Below, piece after piece: positions 1-4,998 of a DNA stretch of 5,054 bases. Position 1 is the stretch's first letter. The number at the start of each line of letters is the position of its first letter. The DNA lies in assembly GCA_946479905.1 (NCBI GenBank), contig CAMLIA010000261.1, forward strand, positions 1 to 5,054, given 5' to 3'. A program made the position numbers and the translations under genes. Source of the stretch: an uncultured Frankiales bacterium (GTDB lineage Bacteria > Actinomycetota > Actinomycetes > Mycobacteriales > SCTD01). Under the pieces are notes generated by a model. That model was not told the DNA's origin. It worked only from the letters and a program-made list of their open reading frames with translations, and ran no database searches.

Positions 1-174
1 GAGATCCAGCACTTCTTCGAGGTCTACAAGGACCTCGAGCCCGGCAAGTCGGTCGAGGGCGCCGCCTGGGTGGGGCGCACCGAGGCCGAGGCCGAGGTGC
101 TCGCCTCCCAGAAGCGGTACCTCGACAACCCGCACGCCGTCGACCACAGCGGCGACCCCGACGCCAAGCACTGA
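1..174 (+). CDS. ppa: Inorganic pyrophosphatase, C-terminal part (left edge cuts the gene)
   Basis: This is the last 57 codons of a soluble family I inorganic pyrophosphatase, which hydrolyses cytoplasmic PPi to two phosphates and so drives biosynthetic reactions forward. Frame 1 is open from the first base to a TGA at 172-174. The peptide begins [16 protein letters not shown], followed by a [11 protein letters not shown] stretch. The order [15 protein letters not shown]-x-R-x-EAEAEV matches the C-terminal helix region of actinobacterial Ppa as I recall it. The metal-binding Asp cluster lies upstream of the window, so catalytic competence cannot be judged here. The tail after the helix (about 20 residues ending GDPDAKH) is polar and probably disordered. 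The gene converges on the VOC gene with a 7-bp gap, and its stop codon lies in a stem shared with that gene's stop. I am confident of the family; only the start is missing. Confidence 0.9.
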   Translation, partial: EIQHFFEVYKDLEPGKSVEGAAWVGRTEAEAEVLASQKRYLDNPHAVDHSGDPDAKH

Positions 175-197
175 CCCACGGTCAGACCACCTTGGCG
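162..197. terminator. Two-tier inverted repeat spanning both stop codons of convergent ppa and VOC genes
   Basis: An outer 7-bp stem pairs CGCCAAG (162-168) with CTTGGCG (191-197). Inside it a 6-bp stem pairs CTGACC (171-176) with GGTCAG (180-185) around a 3-nt CAC loop, leaving a 2 x 5 nt internal loop. The ppa TGA (172-174) sits in the left inner arm and the VOC stop (TCA on the plus strand, 182-184) in the right inner arm. There is no T-tract on either side. The position is right for a bidirectional terminator, but factor-independent termination is not proved by the sequence. Confidence 0.5.
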
Positions 198-652
198 CCG
201 TACATGACGCCCAACGGCTCGGCGATCAGCTCCAGCCGCGCGCCGTCCGGGTCGCGGAAGTAGGCGCTCGACCCGCTCTCCAGGACCACGTCGACGCCGG
301 CGTCCCGCAGCCGTGCGACGGCCGCCTCCCAGTTCTCGCGGGAGATGCTGATCGCGATGTGGTGCAGGCCGCCGAGCACCTCGGCGTACGGCCCGAGGTC
401 CAGCCCGGGGAAGTCGAAGAAGGCCAGCGCGTTGCCGTTGCCGATGTCGAAGAAGAAGTGCGTGGACCCGGGGTAGTCGCGGTTCTCCATCACCTCTGTC
501 AGCGGGAAGCCGAGCACTCCCTGGTAGAACGCGACGGTCCGCTCCACGTCGCTCGACACCAGAGCGGTGTGGTGCAGGCCGCGGGCGGTCGACGGCGGGT
601 GGTCCGGGTCGAGGAGACGGTCGGCGAGGGCCTTGCGAGCAGTGGCGTCCAT
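182..652 (-). CDS. VOC superfamily protein (glyoxalase/bleomycin resistance/extradiol dioxygenase fold)
   Basis: This is a 156-aa cytoplasmic protein of the vicinal oxygen chelate fold. Two related beta-alpha-beta-beta-beta modules are visible. The first starts at GLHHTALVSSDVERTVAFYQ (residues 25-44) and continues to LGF, and the second starts at GGLHHIAISI (94-103). The C-terminal part carries the usual YFRDPDGARLELI (131-143). Likely metal ligands are His28, His98 and Glu141, with a fourth possibly His65 in STHFFFDIGNG (63-73). Members include glyoxalase I, dioxygenases and resistance proteins, and the substrate cannot be told from sequence. The open frame extends 34 codons further upstream, but that extension reads through a strong hairpin and is basic and unconserved-looking, so I place the start at ATG 650-652. 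GGGG abuts this ATG and there is no well-spaced Shine-Dalgarno. The gene follows the small membrane protein gene on the same strand after 58 nt. Family call is firm; function is unknown. Confidence 0.88.
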   Translation of the reverse strand: MDATARKALADRLLDPDHPPSTARGLHHTALVSSDVERTVAFYQGVLGFPLTEVMENRDYPGSTHFFFDIGNGNALAFFDFPGLDLGPYAEVLGGLHHIAISISRENWEAAVARLRDAGVDVVLESGSSAYFRDPDGARLELIAEPLGVMYGAKVV

Positions 653-665
653 CCCCTGAGCATGA

Positions 666-701
666 CGAAGCCCCCGCCCGTAGGACAGGGCGGGGGCTTC
701 G
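666..701 (-). terminator. Strong GC-rich hairpin between the small membrane protein gene and the VOC gene
   Basis: A perfect 14-bp stem pairs CGAAGCCCCCGCCC (666-679) with its complement at 688-701, around an 8-nt loop. It begins 9 nt after the stop codon of the membrane protein gene (711-713) in the direction of transcription and ends 13 nt before the VOC start at 652. The sequence after the stem on the minus strand is TCATGCTCAGGGG, so there is no T-tract. It is probably a terminator or partial attenuator of the upstream gene, of the T-poor kind common in high-GC bacteria. Confidence 0.65.
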
Positions 702-710
702 CGGTCCTGA

Positions 711-1034
711 CTAGGCAGCGCGCAGGGCAGGCGCGACCTCGACCGGGGCGTCACCGGAGCGGTGGCTGATGGCCAGCACCAGCGAGCGGACGAACTCGCC
801 GCCGCCGACGAGGGCCAGACCGGTCATGACCGGGTGCATCCAGGACTCGCGGAAGTCCTGGCCGAACGCGGTGAACACCGAGTAGTCGAGCGCCCAGGCG
901 AAGCCGCAGGCGATCGCGACGCTGATGGTGCGCGTGAGGGCCTTGGGAGCCTTGATGGGGAGCAGCTCGTCGATGACCTGCATGACGACGGTGAGGCCGA
1001 GGGCGAGGCCGAGGAAGACGACGAAGGCGTACAT
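711..1034 (-). CDS. Small hydrophobic membrane protein of unknown function
   Basis: I do not recognise this 107-aa protein. Residues 3-21 (AFVVFLGLALGLTVVMQVI) form a clear transmembrane helix. A second hydrophobic stretch lies at about 36-57 and a weaker one, interrupted by glycines and a Glu, at about 68-89. Between helices 1 and 2 is a conserved-looking DELLPIKAPKALTR segment (22-35). The tail (90-107) is polar then Ala-rich and ends in ALRAA. The frame opens at a GTG at 1041-1043, but that codon overlaps the ribosome-binding site AGGAG (complement of 1043-1047). The ATG at 1032-1034 has 8-nt spacing and is the better start. The gene lies 70 nt downstream of the MATE exporter on the same strand, so co-transcription is possible but not required. 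Its size and helices resemble small phage-holin-like or structural membrane proteins, but nothing else here is phage-like and I do not assign that role. Confidence 0.78.
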   Translation of the reverse strand: MYAFVVFLGLALGLTVVMQVIDELLPIKAPKALTRTISVAIACGFAWALDYSVFTAFGQDFRESWMHPVMTGLALVGGGEFVRSLVLAISHRSGDAPVEVAPALRAA

Positions 1035-1042
1035 GGTCACCA

Positions 1043-1047
1043 CTCCT
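1043..1047 (-). promoter_or_regulatory. Ribosome binding site that fixes the small membrane protein start
   Basis: The plus strand reads CTCCT, which is AGGAG on the coding strand. It lies 8 nt before ATG 1032-1034. It lies only 2 nt before the in-frame GTG at 1038-1040 and overlaps the GTG at 1041-1043, so it selects the ATG. Confidence 0.75.
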
Positions 1048-1064
1048 AGTGGCGAAGGTCGGCT

Positions 1065-1079
1065 GGTGCGATCTGCACC
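1065..1079. repeat. Short inverted repeat in the 70-nt gap upstream of the small membrane protein gene
   Basis: GGTGC (1065-1069) and GCACC (1075-1079) flank a 5-nt GATCT spacer, in the otherwise unmarked gap between the MATE stop (1105) and the membrane protein's ribosome binding site. It could be a small hairpin or an operator-like dyad. With only 5 bp in GC-rich DNA, chance is a reasonable explanation. I see no clear -10/-35 pair in the gap. Confidence 0.25.
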
Positions 1080-1104
1080 CGCTCACCCCGTTGGACTCGC
1101 CGGA

Positions 1105-2397
1105 TCAGGAAGGGTTACCGACCACGGCCCAGTGCCCGCCCCGGGTCCGCGCGACCATGCCGACGAGGCGGATCGCGACGAAGGCGAACAGGCCTCCCCA
1201 CACGCCCCGGATGCCCCAGCCCTCGTGCAGGGACAGCAGCGACACCGGCACGAAGCCGCCGAGGGCACCGGCCAGGGTCACGTTCCGCATGAACGCGTTG
1301 TCGCCCGCCCCGAGCAGCACCCCGTCGAGGGCGAACACCACGCCGCCGACCGGCATGAGCACCACGAGCCAGGGCCAGAGCAGGTGGGCCTGGTGCCGCA
1401 CCGACGGGTCGTCGGAGAACACGGCGGGTACGCCGACAGCGCCCGCAGCGGTCAGGGCGGCCAGCCCGACGCCGGCCCACAGCCCGTAGCGGGCGACCCG
1501 CCAGGCCGTCGCCCGCGCCTCGTCCGCCCGGCCGCCGCCGAGGGCTGCGCCCACGAGCGCCTGGGCGGCGATCGCGAAGCTGTCGAGCAGCAGCGCGGCC
1601 AGCAGCCACAGCTGCGACCCGACCTGGTGCGCCGCGAGCTGCGCCGCACCCATCCGTCCCGCGACCGCCGCGGCGACGAGCGAGGAGGTGTAGAAGGCCA
1701 CCGACCGGATGACGAGGTCCCGGCTGACGACGAGCTGGCGGCGCATGACGTGCCAGAGCGGACGGGCCGTGCCGGCCGACCTCACCAGCAGTCGCAGGCA
1801 CAGCAGCGCTCCCACCACCTGCGCCAGGACGTTCGCGACCGCTGAGCCGACCAGCCCCATGTCGAGGCCGAACACCAGCACGGGCGAGGCGACGGCGGAC
1901 AGCGCGTTCGCGACGAGGACGACCCGCACCGGCGAACGGGTGTCCTGCACCCCCCGCATCCAGCCGTTGCCCGCGAGCACCAGCAGCAGGAACGGCAGCC
2001 CGAGCACCGCGACCCGCAGCCACTCCTCCGCGTCCCGCGCGACCGCTGCGCCACCGGCGACGGCACGCGTGACGGGCCCGGCGAGCAGCTCGCCCAGCGC
2101 GACGCCGGCCGCGCCGATGACCACCGCCAGCCAGCTCGCCTGGACGCCCTCGGCGACGGCAGCCCGTCGGTCGCCGGCCCCGAAGTACCGGGCCGCCCGG
2201 CCGGTGGTGCCGTACTCCAGGGACGTCCCCACGATGGCGAGCAGGGACATGACCGTCCCGGCAGCGCCGAGCGCCGCGAGGGGCACCCGGCCCAGGTGGC
2301 CGACGACGGCCGTGTCGACGAGCAGGAAGAGCGGTTCGGCCGCGAGGACCACGAACGCCGACGCCGACAGCGCGAAGATCCTGCGCGCGTCGCTCAC
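1105..2397 (-). CDS. MATE family efflux transporter (DinF-like)
   Basis: This 430-aa inner-membrane protein matches the usual size and 12-helix layout of the multidrug and toxic compound extrusion family. These transporters export cationic drugs or metabolites using a Na+ or H+ gradient. Helix 1 carries the signature AEPLFLLVDTAVVGHLG (20-36), with the conserved acidic Asp28. The first half also has GNGWMRGVQDTRSP (143-156). The second half has AAHQVGSQLW (255-264) and further hydrophobic helices, as expected for the two-fold repeat. These motifs are closest to the DinF branch. The start is GTG 2395-2397. The frame stays open far upstream on this strand, but only as antisense of the sigma-factor gene, and helix 1 begins just after RRI at residue 5, so no later start is possible. 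There is no good Shine-Dalgarno (only a weak GGGAT about 10 nt upstream), so a leaderless mRNA is possible. It diverges from the sigma-factor gene. Substrate is unknown. Confidence 0.93.
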   Translation of the reverse strand: MSDARRIFALSASAFVVLAAEPLFLLVDTAVVGHLGRVPLAALGAAGTVMSLLAIVGTSLEYGTTGRAARYFGAGDRRAAVAEGVQASWLAVVIGAAGVALGELLAGPVTRAVAGGAAVARDAEEWLRVAVLGLPFLLLVLAGNGWMRGVQDTRSPVRVVLVANALSAVASPVLVFGLDMGLVGSAVANVLAQVVGALLCLRLLVRSAGTARPLWHVMRRQLVVSRDLVIRSVAFYTSSLVAAAVAGRMGAAQLAAHQVGSQLWLLAALLLDSFAIAAQALVGAALGGGRADEARATAWRVARYGLWAGVGLAALTAAGAVGVPAVFSDDPSVRHQAHLLWPWLVVLMPVGGVVFALDGVLLGAGDNAFMRNVTLAGALGGFVPVSLLSLHEGWGIRGVWGGLFAFVAIRLVGMVARTRGGHWAVVGNPS

Positions 2398-2403
2398 GCG
2401 CTG

Positions 2404-2982
2404 ATGATCCCAGCAGGGCAGGCTGGGAGCGTGCAGGTCGACCCCGTCCTCGTCCGCGCCGTCCAGCGCGGCGAGAAGGGCGCGATGGACGACCTCATCC
2501 GCGGTACCTACACCGACGTGTACGCGCTGTGCCGCCGGCTGCTCGGCGACCCCGCCGATGCGGCGGACGCGACCCAGGAGGTCTACGTCCGGGTGGTGAA
2601 GTCGGTCCTCGGGTTCCGTGGGGAGGCGGCCTTCGGCACCTGGCTGCACCGGGTCACGGTCAACGTCTGCATGACGATGCTGCGCAAGCGCGGCGACGTC
2701 CGGGCCCGCGGCCAGAGCGCCGGCATGGTGGATGCGGTCTTCGACGAGATCGCCTCGCAGGAGGCCTCGACGGAGGACCGGGTCGCGACTGCCGACCTGG
2801 CACGGCGTACCGCCCAGGCGCTCACCGAGCTGCCGGAGGACGCCCGCGAGGTCGTGGTGCTGCGGGACGTGCAGGGCCTGTCGACGAAGGAGACGGCGGA
2901 GCTGCTCGGGGTGAGCGAGGGGGCCGTGAAGGTCCGGCTCCACCGGGCGCACGCCCGGTTGAGGGAGCTGGTGGGGACATGA
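2404..2982 (+). CDS. Sigma-70 family (ECF-like) RNA polymerase sigma factor
   Basis: This is a 192-aa alternative sigma factor, within the usual range for ECF proteins, that would direct RNA polymerase to a dedicated promoter set. Region 2 spans about residues 23-97. It has the core-binding/-10 signature DAADATQEVYVRV (52-64), then GFRGEAAFGTWLHRVTVNVC (70-89) and the basic LRKR (93-96). An acidic linker (about 105-130) has no extra domain. Region 4 spans about 136-190: LPEDAREVVVLRDVQGLSTK, then the helix-turn-helix TAELLGVSEGAVKVRLHRA, for -35 recognition. I chose ATG 2404, which has no Shine-Dalgarno. GTG 2431 (183 aa) has AGGGCAGG about 8 nt upstream and is a serious alternative, since it keeps all of region 2. 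The frame also opens earlier, at 2296, but inside the MATE gene. The last codons overlap the anti-sigma start (ATGA), so the two are translated together. The regulon is unknown; no subgroup is assigned. Confidence 0.9.
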   Translation: MIPAGQAGSVQVDPVLVRAVQRGEKGAMDDLIRGTYTDVYALCRRLLGDPADAADATQEVYVRVVKSVLGFRGEAAFGTWLHRVTVNVCMTMLRKRGDVRARGQSAGMVDAVFDEIASQEASTEDRVATADLARRTAQALTELPEDAREVVVLRDVQGLSTKETAELLGVSEGAVKVRLHRAHARLRELVGT

Positions 2983-3359
2983 GCCGGGTGTGCGACGAGG
3001 TGCAGGCCAACCTGCCGGCGTACGTGGAGCGGTCGCTGCCGCGCTTCCGGCGCAAGCTCGTGGCGCTGCACCTGAGACGGTGCTCCGAGTGCCAGGCCGA
3101 GTTCTCGGTGCAGCGCGACCTGCACGACGGGCTGCGTTCGCTGGCGGCGTCGGACGAGAGCCCGCCCGAGGGCCTGCTCGAGTCGCTGCTGGAGAACAGC
3201 TCCAGCCCGCGTGGCGCCGCACCGCTCCGGGGAGCGGTCAGTGGCGCGAAGCCGGTGTACTCCGCGGCCCTGCTGCTCGCGGGCGCTGCCTCGGCAGCCG
3301 GCGCGGGCTACGCGTCCTGGCTGACCGCCAAGAACCTGCGCCGCCGCCTCCGCGGCTGA
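2979..3359 (+). CDS. Zinc-finger anti-sigma factor, membrane-anchored, without sensor domain
   Basis: This is a 126-aa protein whose ATG (2979-2981) overlaps the sigma-factor TGA (2980-2982), the classic sigma/anti-sigma arrangement. AGGGAG at 2962-2967 lies 11 nt upstream. The N-terminus carries the zinc-associated anti-sigma signature H-x3-C-x2-C as HLRRCSEC (His31, Cys35, Cys38), and Cys5 is a plausible fourth ligand. In known proteins of this type (zf-HC2/ZAS) this domain clamps the sigma factor and prevents core binding. A Ser/Pro-rich linker (about 58-90) leads to one probable transmembrane helix, about 93-115 (PVYSAALLLAGAASAAGAGY and onward). Only about ten residues follow, ending KNLRRRLRG. 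There is thus no extracytoplasmic sensor domain, and the basic tail is unusual for an exported C-terminus. The gene converges on prfC with a 6-bp gap. Role is firm by motif plus context; the signal sensed is unknown. Confidence 0.88.
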   Translation: MSRVCDEVQANLPAYVERSLPRFRRKLVALHLRRCSECQAEFSVQRDLHDGLRSLAASDESPPEGLLESLLENSSSPRGAAPLRGAVSGAKPVYSAALLLAGAASAAGAGYASWLTAKNLRRRLRG

Positions 3360-3381
3360 CCGGGGCTACTCGGCGGAGGCG
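3345..3381. terminator. Inverted repeat spanning both stop codons of convergent anti-sigma and prfC genes
   Basis: A perfect 9-bp stem pairs CGCCTCCGC (3345-3353) with GCGGAGGCG (3373-3381). The 19-nt loop contains both the anti-sigma TGA (3357-3359) and the prfC stop (CTA on the plus strand, 3366-3368). Each stem arm lies inside the last codons of one gene. It could work as a bidirectional terminator, since no other space exists between the genes. There is no T-tract and the loop is long, so activity is uncertain. Confidence 0.45.
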
Positions 3382-4946
3382 ACGAGCGGCTCGAGGACGG
3401 CGTCGGGGAAGTCGCGCTGGGTGCGGCCCAGCCGCCAGGTGTCGGCGAACAGCGCGAGCCACTCGCCGTCGCCGCGCTGCAGCACCTCGACCCCCGACTG
3501 GCGGTCGAGCTCGGCGACCCACTCCCTGGTGGTGCGCCGGGCGAGGGTGTACTGCAGCCGGTCGAGCGACACCTCCGCGCCCAGCTCGCTCTTCATCCGG
3601 TGCTGCGCGACCTCGAACTGCATCGGTCCGACGGCCGCGAGGACGGGTGCCTGGTCGCCCCGGAGGTCCGACCGCAGCACCTGCACGACGCCCTCCTGCT
3701 CGAGCTGCTCGATGCCCCGCCGGAACTGCTTGTAGCGGCCGGAGTCGAGGGCGCGCGCCACGGCGAAGTGCTCCGGCGCGAAGGACGGGATCGGGGGGAA
3801 CTGCACGAACTCGTCGACGTAGAGGGAGTCCCCGACCCGCAGCGACGAGGCGTTGACGAGGCCGACGACGTCGCCGGGGTAGGCGACGTCGACGGTCTGC
3901 CGCTCCTGCCCGAAGACCTGCTGCGCGTACTTGGTGGCGAACGGCTTCTTGGTCGCGGCGTGGGTCACGACGCCCCCGCGCTCGAAGACACCGGAGCACA
4001 CCCGGATGTAGGCGAGCCGGTCGCGGTGCGCGCTGTCCATGCCCGCCTGCACCTTGAACACGAAGCCGGAGAAGGGCGCGCCGACCGGCCGTGGCTTGCC
4101 CGACTCGTCCTCGCGGGGTCCGGGTGCGGGCGCGATCTCGAGCAGCGCGTCCAGCAGCTGCGAGACGCCGAAGTTGAGGACCGCGGAGCCGAACAGCACC
4201 GGCGTCGCGCGGTGACCCAGGTAGGCGTCCACGTCGAGGTCGCCGTCGTCGGCCGACAGCAGCTCCGACTCCTCCAGCGCGGTGGTCCAGGCGTCGCCGT
4301 GGGCGGCCAGCGCCTCCTCGGGCGTGAGGACCGTCATCGCGGCCAGCGTCGCGCCGCCGGCGGTGCGGGTGAACTGGATCATCGACCCGGTACGACGGTC
4401 GAGCACGCCGCGGAAGTCGCCGGCGATCCCGACGGGCCACGTCAGCGGCGTCGGCTTCAGGCCGGTCTTGGCGTAGACCTCGTCCATGAGCGCCAGCGCC
4501 TCGTGCCCGGGACGGTCCCACTTGTTCACGACCGTGAGCACCGGGATGTGCCGGTAGCGGCAGACCTCGAACAGCTTGAGCGTCTGCGGCTCCATCCCCT
4601 TCGCGGCGTCGATGAGCATGACCGCGGAGTCGACGGCCGCGAGCACGCGGTAGGTGTCCTCCGAGAAGTCCGCGTGACCTGGGGTGTCGAGCAGGTTGAC
4701 GACCGTGCCCTGGTAGTCGAACTGCAGTGCCGCGCTGGAGATCGAGATGCCGCGGGCCTTCTCGATGTCCATCCAGTCCGACACGGTGCTCTTGCGACCG
4801 GCCTTGCCGTGGATGTGACCGGCCTCGTTGATGACCCGCGCGTGCAGGGCCAGCGCCTCGGTCAGGGTGGACTTGCCGGCGTCAGGGTGGCTGATGACGG
4901 CAAACGTCCGGCGGCGAGCGGCTTCGCTCACGGCGCGGGTGTCCAC
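3366..4946 (-). CDS. prfC: Peptide chain release factor 3 (RF3 GTPase)
   Basis: RF3 is a cytoplasmic translational GTPase that removes RF1 or RF2 from the ribosome after peptide release. The 526-aa product is close to the E. coli length (529). The G domain shows the P-loop SHPDAGKST (19-27, the RF3-type form of GHxDxGKS), the switch region ARGISISSAALQF (64-76), DTPGH (87-91) and NKWD (141-144). Beta-barrel and C-terminal RF3-specific segments follow, including FSGFVFKVQAGMD, KKPFATKYAQQVFGQERQTV and GPMQFEVAQHRM, all characteristic of RF3 and distinct from EF-G. The frame opens at GTG 4959-4961, but this overlaps the ribosome binding site AGGAG (complement of 4952-4956). GTG 4944-4946 has 5-nt spacing and gives the expected N-terminus ending EAARRRTFAVISHP. 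The gene lies 52 nt downstream of the tRNA-Thr gene on the same strand, and most of that gap is a hairpin. It converges on the anti-sigma gene. Confidence 0.97.
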   Translation of the reverse strand: MDTRAVSEAARRRTFAVISHPDAGKSTLTEALALHARVINEAGHIHGKAGRKSTVSDWMDIEKARGISISSAALQFDYQGTVVNLLDTPGHADFSEDTYRVLAAVDSAVMLIDAAKGMEPQTLKLFEVCRYRHIPVLTVVNKWDRPGHEALALMDEVYAKTGLKPTPLTWPVGIAGDFRGVLDRRTGSMIQFTRTAGGATLAAMTVLTPEEALAAHGDAWTTALEESELLSADDGDLDVDAYLGHRATPVLFGSAVLNFGVSQLLDALLEIAPAPGPREDESGKPRPVGAPFSGFVFKVQAGMDSAHRDRLAYIRVCSGVFERGGVVTHAATKKPFATKYAQQVFGQERQTVDVAYPGDVVGLVNASSLRVGDSLYVDEFVQFPPIPSFAPEHFAVARALDSGRYKQFRRGIEQLEQEGVVQVLRSDLRGDQAPVLAAVGPMQFEVAQHRMKSELGAEVSLDRLQYTLARRTTREWVAELDRQSGVEVLQRGDGEWLALFADTWRLGRTQRDFPDAVLEPLVASAE

Positions 4947-4951
4947 GGTCT

Positions 4952-4956
4952 CTCCT
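4952..4956 (-). promoter_or_regulatory. Ribosome binding site that fixes the prfC start
   Basis: The plus strand reads CTCCT, which is AGGAG on the coding strand, 5 nt before GTG 4944-4946. The upstream in-frame GTG at 4959-4961 precedes this site and therefore cannot use it. Confidence 0.75.
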
Positions 4957-4964
4957 CTCACGGC

Positions 4965-4993
4965 ACAGCCCCCGGCGCGGTGCCGAGGGCTGT
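4965..4993 (-). terminator. Hairpin between tRNA-Thr and prfC
   Basis: ACAGCCC (4965-4971) pairs with GGGCTGT (4987-4993). After one C/A mismatch the stem continues with CGGC (4973-4976) paired to GCCG (4982-4985), around a 5-nt loop. That is 11 paired positions plus the mismatch. It starts 5 nt after the tRNA CCA end in the direction of transcription and ends 8 nt before the prfC ribosome binding site. There is no T-tract. It is most likely the tRNA terminator, possibly partial. Confidence 0.6.
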
Positions 4994-4998
4994 TCGGG

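Noticed and set aside
653..754. 34-codon N-terminal extension of the VOC protein
   Set aside because: It reads through the 666-701 hairpin and overlaps the end of the membrane protein gene. It is Arg/Pro/Ser-rich with no fold similarity, whereas ATG 652 gives the expected VOC N-terminus.
925..1845. 306-codon plus-strand open frame opposite the MATE gene
   Set aside because: It is rich in Arg, Pro, His and Gln with no motif, and lies antisense to a clear MATE coding sequence. Long antisense frames are expected in GC-rich codon-biased DNA.
2583..3125. 180-codon minus-strand frame opposite the sigma factor
   Set aside because: It has no recognisable motif, and the plus strand carries unambiguous sigma regions 2 and 4.
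2398..3222. Upstream continuation of the MATE open frame, which would give a 705-aa protein
   Set aside because: It is the antisense of the sigma and anti-sigma genes, low in complexity, and the MATE helix 1 begins right after GTG 2397.
3238..4521. 427-codon minus-strand frame inside prfC
   Set aside because: It is an Arg/Ala/Gly-rich shadow in another frame of RF3, which itself has every family motif in its own frame.
4947..4961. prfC start at the first GTG (4959-4961)
   Set aside because: This codon lies upstream of the AGGAG ribosome binding site, whose correct spacing is to GTG 4944-4946.
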